Below, in pieces: positions 1 through 11,594 of a stretch of DNA of 64,000 nucleotides (positions within the stretch are counted from its first letter, which is position 1; every line of letters begins with the position of its first letter). The position numbers and the translations under genes were made by a program. Under the pieces are notes generated by a model. It was not told where the DNA came from, did not search any database, and was given only the letters and a program-made list of their open reading frames with translations. The DNA is from Vandiemenella viatica (Eukaryota > Arthropoda > Insecta > Orthoptera > Morabidae): contig JARYHS010008074.1 in assembly GCA_031002005.1 (NCBI GenBank), positions 264,927,930-264,991,929 on the forward strand, read 5' to 3'.

Positions 1-1135
1 ATTCCATTCCCTAATCGCTCGTGGGAAAAATGGGTACAGAAATGAATCGGTTCTGGCCCTGATTTCTCTTATCTTATTTCCGCAGTCTTTCCGAGATATA
101 AATGTTTCTGGTAGCAATATTTCCTGGCTGTCATTCCGAAATACGTCAGTCGTGAATTTTTCAATTAGCTTCCGTCGAAAGCAACTCCTTCAGTGTTCCA
201 GGTCTTCCCAACCTAGCTCCTTCAATATCGCACTTACGCTTTCCCTCCAACTATATATACCTGTCACGAATCGGGCGGCTCTTCTTTGGACTTTTTCTAA
301 CGCCTCCAGTAAAACCTTTTGATGGGGACCCCATACAGAACAACAATATTCTAAGTGAGGACGTACTAGTGACTTGTATACAATCGATTTAACTTCCGGA
401 GTGCATTGATTTAAATTATGACCTAGAAATCTGAGCATACGATTTGCTTTCCCAGTTACATTCTCGATATGCTCATTCCACGACAAATTATTACGAATTG
501 TTACCCCTAGGTATTTAGCGAAATCTACCGTTCTAAGGACAGTATCATTAATTTTATATTCATAGTTAACTGGTGTCACCTTTTTACTTACACGCATGAC
601 TTGGCACTTTTTAGCGTTTAACTCCAACAGGCAATCTTTACACCACTTAATTATTTTCATAATATCGTCTTGTAACAAAGCGCAGTCGACCTGGGTTTTG
701 ATTTCACGATAAATAATAGCATCAACGGCAAATAATCTTTTCATCTCCCCTATTATGAAGCATAAATGCATATGAGAAACAACAGAGGCCCTATCACGCT
801 TCCCTGGGGTACCCCGGACCTCACTTCGGTACGTGATGAACGCTCACCGTCGAGAACTACACCCTGTGTTCTGCCCTTCAGAAAGTCTGCAACCCAGTCG
901 CATATTTGTCTAGATATGCCGTAACCACGAAGTTTCCTAAGTAACCTAGTGTGAGGCACAGTGTCAAAAGCTTTTTTAAAATCTAATAGAACTAAATCAA
1001 CCTGGGATTGCTCATCTATAATTCGGCAAAAGTCGTGAATTAGAAGTGCAAGTTGCGTTTCGCAGTTTCGGCCTTTTCTGAATCCGTGTTGATTTTGGTT
1101 TAAAAGATCACCTATGATCCACATAACATTTTTAA
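1..1135 (-). pseudogene. LINE-A-related reverse transcriptase fragment (CR1/Daphne-like non-LTR retrotransposon), 5'-truncated
   Basis: The minus strand from about 1135 down to the window edge encodes the C-terminal half of a non-LTR reverse transcriptase. It begins in the fingers region (HGFRKGRNCETQLAL), then shows DFKKAFDTVPH and SGVPQGSVIGPLLF. It breaks near 760 and resumes in another frame (FAVDAIIYRE, then the thumb segment LVRPHLEYCCSVWGPHQ). The frame stays open past 190 to the edge, with the family's terminal motif PFFPRAIREWN. The catalytic FADD box reads FAVD, so the first aspartate is lost. About ten residues around the frame break are missing compared with the copy at 8.5-9.8 kb. 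The 5' end at about 1135 is an ordinary LINE truncation, and the 3' end lies outside the window. It is related to, but clearly diverged from, the LINE-A copy at 5.8-9.9 kb. The element is dead. Confidence 0.9.
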
Positions 1136-2100
1136 TTACGTTCGTCTAATATTCCATGCACTCTATTGCTTTTAATACATTCAAAACAGTGATTCAGATA
1201 ATTTAAACCATTTTAATCCATCAAAACACAATACGTTCAAGGAATAAACATAAAAATTTGCAAGTAATTTCTTCTCGCTTCTTTTCAAATACAGATTCAA
1301 TTTATTATTCTATGTAATTGGTGGAGACTAATCGTTAGTACGTAATAGTGCGTATAGCGTTATATATTAAGTTTGTTTGCTGTTGTATCGATAAAATTAC
1401 AAAAGTACTTAACATATTGCACAATATTACGAAAAAAATATTGTTAATTTATAAAGATTTTTACAGCATAATTCATTTCACCTAGTTTATATAAGGCTAC
1501 TAGTTTACTCGAATTTAGCTGGAAATTGTTTCAGTCGCCCTTTCGAATTACTTTTTTGTGTCCCATTTTCAAGCAATTATTTTTCTCTTAAAATAAAACT
1601 ATTTTAAGTGGACCAGTATTTTCAAGATAAAGGAGCTAATACGATATAGGATTAAAATTAAATTAAAAAGACATTTCCTTAGGTACAGATCGTCTAACTA
1701 GCATCCTCCATTTCTTTGTTACATATAATACATTGTAGCGTATCACCAGGGGTGGGGGTGAGAGAATTATTAATTAATTCTTAATATTTTACGCTATACA
1801 GGGTACTATAATTGAATATCAAAATTTAAATTATTCAAATGAGAATTGGATGATTTTGGGATTTAAAACGGTCACAAAAAGACATTTTAATAAAGATTTT
1901 TACAATGGCATCTACAAATCTGAACGTATTTACCATTACGTTAATAAACAAGAGGTTGTGCAATTTTCTAAGCAACGCTCAGATGTACAATGAGCCCTTT
2001 AAATGCAAGCAAACAAGTATAGTTGTACTTTAAAAATCTCATAATTATTCTAATGCAAAGTATGTTACCAGTTATGATGATAGCAAACAGTAATGAATTT
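1136..2100. other. AT-rich intergenic stretch, nothing recognised
   Basis: No open frame of note and no repeat that I could match elsewhere in the window. Confidence 0.5.
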
Positions 2101-2139
2101 TAATGGGTAGGACAGTTACACAGTCTAGCTCAGTGGTTT

Positions 2140-2800
2140 TATCAGTCCAGAGCAAGGATCTTTATCTCAGATGCGCTTAAGGGTACAGTTTCAAAGGGAG
2201 TTGCAGACTGAATGGCTTCGTAGAAACACATTACCGTTCTACGGCAGGTAGCGCTGAGCGGAGATGACCACCGGGTCGATCGTCGTAACTTGCCACGCCA
2301 GCAGTACGCGGCAAGTCGCAAGTTAGAAGTGCGCCTCAGATGGTCTCCAGGACACACGTCAGACCAGCACACATGGACCCCAAGTCACCAGTGACTCGTC
2401 TGGGCTCCGGAATGGACGTGATCTTGGCTGCCCTCCCGACTGGAAGGAAGTGCCTCGTCTTTTTCTGCCGCCACGGAGGTAAACTCTAACTCCGCCTCTT
2501 GTGGCTCGAAGACGACATAGAACATAAAATTCCCCGAATCTTAGTACTATGTTCCCTGTGATTGGCTGACCACCTGACGTCATGTGATTCTGAGCTTCTC
2601 TTGGCCACGTTAAGTTTCGGCAATCCTCGATAGCCGATGTCTCCTTCGGGAGGAAGGAATTCTTGAGAGACGCGCCGCCTGTTTACGGGCTGCCCGAGAG
2701 AAATCCCTAATCCTCTTACCATTATGTCAAAAAGGCACCAGCCCGTCGCGCCAGCCAGACTGCCCTTCACTGAAGCGTAAAATCCTTGCCTTTAACCCTT
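2140..2800. other. GC-richer unassigned segment with a CRE and a CCAAT box
   Basis: This roughly 650 bp segment is richer in G+C and CpG than its surroundings. It holds overlapping minus-strand open frames of 74-94 codons that resemble no family I know. The only specific signals are an inverted CCAAT (ATTGG) at 2561-2565 and a perfect CRE octamer TGACGTCA at 2575-2582. It could be a promoter-like part of an unrecognised repeat or LTR, or a regulatory island. Followed to about 3350 by AT-rich sequence with no feature. Confidence 0.3.
2561..2582. promoter_or_regulatory. CCAAT box plus perfect CRE octamer
   Basis: ATTGG (CCAAT on the minus strand) lies ten bases from a perfect TGACGTCA. In known promoters these bind NF-Y and CREB/ATF proteins. 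Here there is no transcript to attach them to, so function is inference. Confidence 0.25.
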
Positions 2801-3356
2801 TCACGCGCATCTTTCGAACAAACAGTGGACATCCAAAGAAATGGAAAAATATTCTAATCCTTTACTTTATATACAATAAAAAGGTGATATGTAACAGGGA
2901 GCTTAGCGTATCGTTACATAATGCCCCACTGTTAATGAATAAAATTTTGACATAATAATTTTATTTTGAGTTTTGTGATTCTACTTTAGTTGAGACCAAA
3001 ACATAATAACTTAGCACTTTAACAATTACCACAGTTTTTAAATGAGATCCCAGAATCACCGCGATTCTCGATTTGTGAATTGAATTTTAATGGGCTTTCT
3101 TACATCTTTTGGCCGTCTTAGAATTCCTTTACCTACTGCAACACATGAATTTAGATAGCCATCCCTCATACAAACATATATTAAACACAATAATAACATA
3201 TACATGAGAATATAAATTACACATAGACCTATTTACATAAAGGCTTAAAAAAAACTTCTATGAAACCTTAATATCTACAATATACGCAGAACATTAGAAC
3301 ATTGTCAGAGAAACTGAAGCAAGTGCGTGATTTACACAAAATTTTAGGAAGCTAAT

Positions 3357-3850
3357 TTTTTTTTTTTTTTTTTATTTTTTATTTTTTTTTTATTTTTACG
3401 TCTGCCCCGCAAATTAATTTTCCCTTCAGGATTTTATAGTCAAAAATGCATAGTAGCTACGAATGTAGAAATATGCCAAATCATATGTTATTGTACACCA
3501 GCCGCCGGCAATTGCGGCTCTCTGCCTCTGTACACTAATGGGTCGTCTACCAGAGATAAGGATCTGGGTCTACCTCTCCAGCTGATTTCATTGGTGCGCC
3601 AGAATTTTGTTTCTGAAGCAAAATATTTGTCTTTCGACCTGAACGGGCAAAGAAAAATTTCCCGCTGCTTTTCGATCATGACGATGTATATGCTGTCATG
3701 CCTTTCTGTTCCATGGATATTCAAACCGAAACGCTTTACGCAAATTTTCCGGAACTGCGCGTCTGGTAATGCACATTCCGTACTCACAACTGCGATCTGC
3801 AGTGATTTTTGCACTGTATCAACGCTTCTTTCATTCTTCACGCTATCCTT
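3357..3850 (-). other. Unidentified minus-strand open frame followed by an A-rich tail
   Basis: A 117-codon minus-strand frame (3841 to 3488) is followed, in its own direction, by an A-rich run at about 3402-3357 (a T-rich run on the plus strand). That order resembles the 3' end of a retroposed sequence. The protein has no motif I recognise. It contains a short perfect inverted repeat, AGCCGC/GCGGCT, near 3501-3520. It may be non-coding. Confidence 0.25.
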
Positions 3851-4228
3851 TTATGGTAGACCCTTTTGCTGGTGAATACACCATGAACATATGTTTCGTA
3901 ATTCCTCTTTAATCTGCGCTTTAATATTTGCCTAAGTCATTTATTATCTCCCCATCTACTGTGTGGAAATATGACCTTTACTTACACTTTTAGCTAGGTT
4001 TTACTTTCACCTACCCTTTCCATTTTTATTACCTAGGCCTAGGCTTTTGGGTTACTCGGACGCAAGAATAGAACAGTAAATTTCTATAGTACTGTGTTTG
4101 TTTTCTTTACTTCTTCACAGCACAGGATTTTATACAAATCACCACGTTATCTTTATGCCTCTAAGTTTTATCAGAGCACAATTGTAAAGTCAAAACATGT
4201 TTCCTATGTAAGCTGTCGGCGATTCCAT

Positions 4229-5725
4229 TCATCGGCCATCGCTTGTTAGCGGAAGTGTCCCGCTGTGGCGACGGTGTCTACCTGAGGGGATCTGGACCTT
4301 TCCACCAGACAATGGATGACCCTCCTGGATTAGCGGTTTCCGAAGGTCTGACGGTGTTGTTGCCAACACGTCGATACATTCAAGGTATTCACGCTTAACA
4401 TTTTCAAACTCATCCACATTGTTTATATGACACGAGCTTCTTGATCAGCCATTTATTTCCTTATTAAATAAATTTTGCTTAACTACTTAACTCTGTATTT
4501 ACATTCCACACTTCAACCAAAATTTCCTTCCTAATTTTATTGCGGACTTGGCGTAGTGTGGACAGTTTCTCGGTGCGTGTCTACCCTTGCGTTCGAATGC
4601 GTTACTTGTTCACTCGAACCAATTTTGGTATTTCTTTTTGATTGCCTATTCACAGCATTATTCTGTACACGCGCCGTTTTATTTTCGAAACGATGGTGAT
4701 TCTTGTTGCTCGAATGCCAACGTTTCTTCGGATCTCTGTCCTGTTGATGGTCCCGGTAATTGTGTCAGTAATTATTCTTTATATATCAACGTTTATCCGT
4801 TACCTGACCTCTTTTGTTGAAATTATGACTTTGATCGACTCTCACCGGATGATCCTGAATTTGATTTATGCCGATCCTATCCAAGTATCTCAAGGTTTCC
4901 AAGAATTGCTTTTTTGTGGTGATTGCGGGCTGGCTCAGTCTAACCTGAACCTCTGCAGGGAAATGCTCAGTGAGGGCGGCATTTAGTTCTTTATCTGTCA
5001 TGGGTCTGTCCAGATATTCCGACAGAGATGATAACCTTGAAGCATAGACAAACATTGACTCGCCTTCACTCGCCTCAAACTTTCCCTGGCAGATCCGAAT
5101 TCGGGTTTGCCTTTGTTCGGTCTCCGTCCAGAATGCACTTAAAAATGCATTCTTGAATTCTGGGTATGCAAAATCAATTTTACAAAAGGACTTAAACCAA
5201 AGCTTCTCCTCTGGACCAAGACATAAAAATGCTACACGTGTCTTTAGATTTTCCGGTGTGCCTTTGAGATCAAAGTAATTTTCTAATTCATCTATATATT
5301 CTTTTGGATTGATTCCCTTTCGCACTTCGAATTTTTGGGAGTACCAATTCGTCTTGCGTGTACGTTCTGCCTTCAGGAATAATTGATAATGTTCTCTCAT
5401 TTATACCGTTTCTAACCAACGCTTCAGTTACCTTACATTTTGAAATAATGTCGGCCTGGAAGGTATTTTGCATTTCGCGCACTGAGGAGCTGCTATTGAG
5501 TTCCAGCAACCGTCGAGTCAAATGCCGCCTATTCTCAGTAGTTTATTTTAATTTGTTGTAGGTAGATTTTATCTTTGAATATCTTCTGTCGTCACTGAGT
5601 AGTTGGTCCCCAGCAACCGTCGTTACGAGTGTCGCCATCTGTTTGCCTAATTTAAAGTGTTGTGATAGCATTTGATTTATTTGCGTTAATTGAATTATAG
5701 CAGCGTGCTCTAATCGTGATCGCAT
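4229..5725 (-). pseudogene. gag: LTR-retrotransposon gag pseudogene (Ty3/gypsy-like)
   Basis: Read on the minus strand, a frame opens at 5725, meets a stop near 5543, and resumes in the same frame to about 5290. A frameshift near 5390 passes it to the 204-codon frame 5400-4786. That last part is typical retrotransposon Gag (capsid-like): a leading KFEVRKGINPKEYIDELENYF segment is followed by a helical stretch with W at KLWFKSF, the segment FLSAFWTETEQRQTR, and a Y..RLSSL..YL....TD helix. It ends in a basic, glutamine- and asparagine-rich tail; after one more frame change this continues to about 4550. No CCHC zinc knuckle, protease or reverse transcriptase follows. A further 62-codon frame at 4417-4229 may belong to the same element, but I cannot identify it. 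No LTR pair was found. LINE-A may have inserted just upstream of gag. Confidence 0.7.
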
Positions 5726-5972
5726 TTATCTGCTTTTTCTATAGGGAAGTATATAGAGCTTAATTGTTTTTTATTTAGTACATTGGTTGGCTAACACTGT
5801 TTATCAGTACGACCTATTAACTACTAAGTGCAGTCGTCTGGTCTAAATTCATCTACTCAGTATTTTATTTTAGGTCGTGCCTAACGGTTAGTAGTAAGTT
5901 GTGAACAGTTTATTTGGATCACTCGGTTAGTTCAACTTTCATCCTCTCCGTACATTTTGCTTTCAAAGTAAT

Positions 5973-6944
5973 ATGTGTAGGGACTGTTACTGCTGTGTGC
6001 AGACGCGGGCTGAGGTGACTGATCTTCGTGCTCAGCTTGCAGCTTTGCTAACGAAAGTTAAGATGCTGGAAGTTGCCGTAGGTGACTGCAGCAGATGTGG
6101 AAGGGGTGACCCTGACGAAGCTAGTGTTCTCATAGGTTCTCCCCTACCAAACTTCGTACCTGCTGTCCAGGCTGAGACTTCGGAGCCTGTGCGGCAGTCA
6201 CCTGACGGTGTCTGGCGCGTGGTTTCCGGACGTCGACGCCGCATGCGGGGGCAGGCGTACAGGTCTGAATCCCAGGAGGGCAAGCCTGTACCACTGTCCA
6301 ATAGGTTTGATGTGTTGTCTGTATGTGATTCAGATCCACAATCGTCAATCAGCGAGTTGCCAGCCCCCCCGCCCGCTAGGTCTGGGCGATCACAGAAGGG
6401 GATTCTGGTGATAGGTAGCTCCTACGTTAGGCGTTTCATTGAGCCCCTTATGGACATGGCGAATAGGTCTGGGATGAAGTCCAATGTCCATTCATTGTGC
6501 ATTCCGGGAGGTCTGATCCATGATGTGGAACAGGCCATCCCGGATCTCATTGAGCGGACAAGGTGTAGCCAGCTGCGGATTGTAGGTCATGTCGGCACCA
6601 ACGATGCTTGCCGCCTTGGATCAGAGGGTATCCTCTCTTCCTTCCGGCGGCTTGCTCATACGGTGAGCTCTGTGGTTGATGACCGCAAGATTTCGGCTGA
6701 GTTAACCATCTGCAGCATTGTCGATAGAACTGACTGTGGACCTCTGGTTCAGAGCCGAGTCGAGGGTCTGAACCAGAGACTGCGTCGTTTCTGCGATAAT
6801 CATGGCTGCAGATTCCTTGATCTTCGCCCTGGGGTCGAATCGTGTAGGGTTCCCTTGGATAGATCAGGTGTGCACTACACACGTGAATCGGCTACACGGG
6901 TGGCAGGGGCCGTGTGGAGTGCATTGGGGAATTTTTTAGGCTGA
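5973..6944 (+). CDS. LINE-A ORF1: coiled-coil/cysteine N-terminus plus SGNH-esterase-like domain
   Basis: 323 codons, intact from ATG to TGA. Residues 2-8 (CRDCYCC) and 39-42 (CSRC) form two cysteine clusters around a leucine-rich heptad stretch (about 12-37), suggesting a metal-stabilised coiled coil for oligomerisation. Residues 60-140 are a polar linker containing RVVSGRRRRMRGQ. From residue 144 comes an SGNH/GDSL-hydrolase-like domain: block I ILVIGSSYVRRF (144-155), block III HVGTNDA (206-212) and a block V equivalent SGVHYT (298-303). Known CR1-group ORF1 proteins have this esterase-type layout and are thought to act in RNP assembly or membrane association. The usual nucleophile serine is kept in GSS; the block V aspartate is D296 or replaced. 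The start is the first ATG in frame. The frame ends 31 bases inside the ORF2 frame, at a T-rich slip sequence (6932-6938). Confidence 0.85.
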   Translation: MCRDCYCCVQTRAEVTDLRAQLAALLTKVKMLEVAVGDCSRCGRGDPDEASVLIGSPLPNFVPAVQAETSEPVRQSPDGVWRVVSGRRRRMRGQAYRSESQEGKPVPLSNRFDVLSVCDSDPQSSISELPAPPPARSGRSQKGILVIGSSYVRRFIEPLMDMANRSGMKSNVHSLCIPGGLIHDVEQAIPDLIERTRCSQLRIVGHVGTNDACRLGSEGILSSFRRLAHTVSSVVDDRKISAELTICSIVDRTDCGPLVQSRVEGLNQRLRRFCDNHGCRFLDLRPGVESCRVPLDRSGVHYTRESATRVAGAVWSALGNFLG

Positions 6945-9757
6945 GGGAGGAAGACCCGAAACTGGGATTACAGTTATGGGCAGCCCAATTAAATTCGGCA
7001 CCATATGTTAGGAGTAGCGAAAATCAATCTCGACCGTTAAAAGTACTCGTTATAAACTTTAGAAGTGTTTGTAATAAGCAGCCTGAGCTTGAAAGCGTTA
7101 TTAGTAGCACAGAAGCTGATATTGTATTAGGTACTGAAAGCTAGTTCAAACCGGATATAACTTCAGCAGAAATTTTTAACTGTAGCATGAATGTTTTCCG
7201 TAAGGATAGGTTACATTCAAATGGAGGTGGTGTATTTATAGCTGTTCGTAAACATCTGTCGTGTAACGAAATAAATATTGATATGGTCTGTGAAATCCTA
7301 TGGATTAGACTAAAAGTAGCTAGGACAAAACTTGTAATAGGGTCTTTCTATCGTCCACCAGATTCAGATGTAGGTGTTGCTGAGGCCTTAAGAAATAACG
7401 TAAGTAATATAGTTCGTCAATTTCCGGATCATGGAATAATACTAGGAGGCGACTTCAACCTGCCGTATATTGACTGGAGCAATTACGCCCACGTTACTGG
7501 TGGCTGGGATAAAATATCCTGTGAGATTATTCTTGACCTATTCTCAGATTTTAATCTTGAGCAGCTCGTCACTGAACCAACGCGGTGCGACAACGATAAC
7601 GAAAACATTTTAGATATTCTCGTTACAAATAGGTCTGAATTATTTACGGATATTTCTACCACCACGGGAATAAGTGATCATGAAGCTGTAATTGCTACAG
7701 TAAAATTAACAGTCGAGCGCAAAAAGAAAAAAGAAAGGGTCGTTTACAGGTTCGAAAAGGCCCCAAAGGAGAGTTTAAGAACGTTTTTGAGGGATAAATA
7801 CATTTCATTTATAGAAGGAAGATGCTCGGTTGAAGAGATGTGGCTTCAATTCATAAATATAGTCAGGGAAGGTATGGACTTATATATACGGAAAAGGACA
7901 ATCAGGGACGGGAACGATCCCCCTTGGTATACGCGTGAAGTTAAAAGGTTACTTAAAAAGCAAAGGAAGATTCATGCACGCTCAAGAAGGACGATGTATT
8001 GGAGTGATTTAGAAAAGCTAGCTGAGACAAGAGGACAGGTCGAGAATGCGATGCGTGAGGCCTTTAATGACTTTCGATGCAACTCACTTTCCAAGAGCAT
8101 CATTGAAAAACCAAAGAAATTTTGGTCGTATGTAAAAAAAATAAGTGGTTGTGACAACAATATGCCAGTTCTACTACAAGACGGTCGGGAAGTTGATGAC
8201 AGCCGCGAAAAGGCTACCGTATTTAACGCCGAATTTAAAAATTCCTTCACTGACGAAAACATGGAAAACATTCCCGTTTTTCCACGGCGTGTTGAATTTG
8301 AGATGGATCCAGTATAAATTGATAGTGTAGGTATCATAAAGCAATGAAAGCTCCTGAAGTGGGGGAAAGCGCCGGGTCCCGATGGTATACCAGTAAGAGT
8401 ATTTTCGGAATACGCTGAAGAAATAGAACCATTTCTGTCAGATATATTTCGTAAATCTTTAGAGGAAAGAAAAGTACCTTCTGACTGGAAAATTGCGCAG
8501 GTGATTCCCGTTTTCAAGAAAGGAGATCGGAGAGATCCTAGGAATTATCGACCGATATCGCTAACATCTGTTTGCAGTAGAATTCTGGAGCATGTCATAT
8601 GCTCTAACGTTATGAAGTTTCTAGATGAAAACGAGCTACTTACAGCATACCAACACGGATTTCGGAAGAACCGATCATGTGAAACGCAACTGGCTCTATT
8701 TTCGCATGATGTAATGAAAGTTATTGATGCAGGATCACAAGTTCATGCTATTTTCTTGGATTTTCAGAAAGCTTTTGACTCTGTACCACACAACCGACTC
8801 TTAACGAAGATCCGAGCGTACGGTATATCTGATAAGATTTGCGAATGGATACGCGATTTTCTAACTGGTCGGTCACAGTATGTCGTTGTAGACGGAGAAG
8901 CCTCTTCTAAACTAGATGTTACTTCGGGCGTTCCTCAAGGAAGTGTAATAGGACCACTTCTTTTCTTAATTTTTATAAACGATCTCGGTGACAACGTTAA
9001 TTGCAGGATGCGATTTTTTGCTGATGATGCACTTATTTATAGGGAAGTGAGGTGCTCCGACGATTGCTTAGAAATTCAGCGCGATCTGGATGTTATTTCG
9101 GAATGGTGCCGTAAATGGCAGCTTACACTCAACTGTAAAAAGTGCAAGGCAATGCACATAAGTAATAAAAAGACCCCACTTGCTCAGGGGTACAAAGTTA
9201 ACAATTCAGCTGTTGACACTGTGGATTCCCTGAAGTATCTAGGCGTAACAGTACAAAGCAACATGAAATGGGACTTGCACATAACTTCCGTTGTAAGCAA
9301 AGCTAATTCCAAACTACGATTCATAGGACGTATTTTGAGAAGTTGTAATGCTCATACAAAGGAAATAGCGTACAAAACACTAGTGCGTCCGCATTTGGAA
9401 TACTGTTGTGGAATTTGGGATGCGTATCGCAAGGGATTGATTGACACATTAGAGAAAGTACAGAGAAGAGCCGCTTGATTCGTGACTGCTAGTTACAGTA
9501 CTTACGTTAGTGTCACAGAGCTGATTCGTGGGTTGGGCAGGGATTGTTTGGCGGACAGACGACGTCGTTTTCGTTTGAATTTGCTGGAGAATATGCGAAA
9601 ATCTTTAAGTTACGAGTGCAATGAAATACTTCTTCCGCCAACCTATTTAGGTCGCAATGACAGGAGGGATAAGATTAGAGAAATAAGATGCCGTACTGAT
9701 TCATTTATGTATTCCTTCTTTCCTCGATCTGTTCGTGATTGGAATGCGCAGAATTAG
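6914..9757 (+). pseudogene. LINE-A ORF2: APE-type endonuclease and reverse transcriptase, one frame with four stop codons
   Basis: One reading frame runs from 6914 (opened by GTG, with no ATG before 7187) to the TAA at about 9755. It encodes roughly 945 residues and is broken only by stops: TAG 7142-7144 (where the family has Trp, as in ETW), TAA 8315-8317, TGA 8345-8347 and TGA 9476-9478 (Arg CGA in the related copy, RRAARFVT). There is no frameshift. The endonuclease shows VLVINFRSVCNK, GGDFNLPYIDW and ISDHEAV, so the catalytic N, D and SDH residues are kept. The reverse transcriptase shows NYRPISLTSV, DFQKAFDSVPH, SGVPQGSVIGPLLF and an intact FADD at 9017-9028. The thumb and C-terminal segment carries LVRPHLEYCC and ends in SFFPRSVRDWN. 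This copy cannot make a full enzyme but is only point-mutated. It sits in the -1 frame relative to ORF1. Confidence 0.92.
6932..6938 (+). promoter_or_regulatory. Candidate -1 ribosomal frameshift heptamer T TTT TTA
   Basis: In ORF1 phase the codons are AAT TTT TTA GGC TGA. The heptamer T TTT TTA is therefore in the canonical X XXY YYZ register, six bases before the ORF1 stop. Slipping back one base continues as AGG CTG AGG, which is exactly the ORF2 frame. A possible small hairpin follows (CCC 6955-6957 with GGG 6964-6966, or TGGG 6977-6980 with CCCA 6984-6987), but the spacing is longer than usual. Confidence 0.45.
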
Positions 9758-9890
9758 GATTGGTGCTTAACACCCTCTGCCACCCACAGTAAAGCTGAAC
9801 AACCTTTTATTCATTTTAATGTTTCTCAAATTAATTTATCTTTAGTTATTTATCTTTTACTATTTTTTTTAAATTCTACGTTTATTCAAC

Positions 9891-11590
9891 TGCACACATT
9901 TATTAACAAAATCGAATTACTCTTCGTAAGTTTAATTAATTAAACATTTGAGATATATCAGTTAATCCCCTTAAACAACTTAAATTTGGCGCATAAATAC
10001 GTTCTGTTTTGTTCTTCACAATGTTTGTCAGTTCCAATTCTTGCGACAGGATTGAAGACGGGTAAAAAATGTCCACATACAATTAACAGAATACTTTTTT
10101 ATTAGTATGTTACAATGGACTGTGGTAGCGGTACAATCGTAAATAATAGTCGGTTAACGAGACTACACATCTCTTCGTTCGTGTTGTTCTAGAAGAAAAA
10201 TATTTCATTCCATAATTGATCTATGTTTATTTTGAAACAATACATTCTGTACTATATTGTAGTAATATTAGTTCAATGGCTTTCCTTTGCTCTTTGAAAT
10301 TCGCCCACTTCAATCAAACCAAAATACGTGTCGCATTACCAATTGTAATGGATTTCTGCTGCTTTTGATGCTCTTCGATCCGTATAATGTCGCCCCCCTC
10401 TATACGCCCTTCCAGCTCGTTTCATGTGTTGATAGACTGAAGCTGGTAGCTGTAATCGGATTTTAAAAATGGGATTTATGTCGTTTTTATGTGGGCTTTA
10501 AGTTTGCAGGAAACAATAAATCCGATGTCGGAATTTTAGCGCGCTGGTATTTCTAGAGTATTGTTTAAATAAGCGAACAGGCAGTAAAGCGGCTTTAATT
10601 AATTTTCGGAAGTTTTTTTGATTACCACTCCAGTCCGACAATTCGTAATATCACTTTTCGTTTTTATATTTAGAAAGGTACGAAATAGCATATACAGGCA
10701 CTATTATCGTGGTATTTAGATTGTCCACAGAATGTTATTTCATACAAATTTATAACTTTAAAAAAAAATGAAATATATTAACAATAGATTTGACAAATTC
10801 AATCAATCATTTGCAGCACCTCTTGATATCGTAACGATAATTCAAACCATATTTATCTCTGATCTATATGAAAGAATTATTAGTCCTTCCCGGCCAGGTT
10901 TCATAAGAAAATTGAAGAAAGTACTTTCCAACAACTTGAACTAAACGAAATAACCTACGAGTCTCAACCAGATCAATCACCAGTTCCATTTCCAATACGA
11001 ATCACCAAACGGGGAAACAAAATAGATCAAATCTTATTTAGGCTATTAAATTGTTACTGGTTTCAAATATCACATTCAGTGTGCAGTTTGATCAACAAAA
11101 GAACAGAATGAAAATAATATTTAGCCAAGTTTTAACATCTTTCTCATACTTACACTCTTGTTTCCTGGAAATTTCGAACTCTAAGGAAAACTGAAAACGT
11201 AATGTCAGCGTACTATGCACAAAGAGGTAACACTATCATTTCCACTCGTCTTCAAAGCTGCTCTGATGATGTGTTGCTATTTTATAATCAGTGTTTGCGC
11301 ATTCGTTCTTTACGGGTAGGAATACTGAATCTAACTATGTACATTCCAATAATCTCCCAAATCCTGATTGTTGATTATTATTATTATTATTTTGGAATCG
11401 AAAGGGCCAAACAGTGTAATAGCAATTACTGGAAAATTAGCAGTTGAAGATGTCTAGAACTCTTCCAAACGTTATTTACTCCTGATTGTATAACTAAACA
11501 TTTAAGATGATCAGTGCTTGAGAGTTAATTCTTGCAGAACTTGCTATGAACAGACATTGAGCACCATTAAGGAGATATTTTTTATATCTT
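9891..11590. other. AT-rich intergenic stretch
   Basis: No gene recognised. A short (ATT)n microsatellite lies near 11374-11392. Open frames here are short and unsupported. Confidence 0.5.
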
Positions 11591-11594
11591 TTTC

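Larger units (their letters stand above)
5800..9890 (+). mobile_element. LINE-A: near full-length CR1/Daphne-like non-LTR retrotransposon
   Basis: Order: about 170 bp of 5' leader, ORF1 (5973-6944), ORF2 in a different frame overlapping the end of ORF1 (to 9757), then a short AT-rich 3' region. That region includes two 14-bp imperfect repeats around 9837-9865 (ATTTATCTTTAGTT and ATTTATCTTTTACT). An esterase-type ORF1 plus an APE-type endonuclease joined to a reverse transcriptase points to the CR1/L2/Daphne group; the exact clade needs a tree. Both ends are approximate because I could not see a target duplication. The element has no frameshift in either ORF, so it is comparatively young. Confidence 0.85.
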
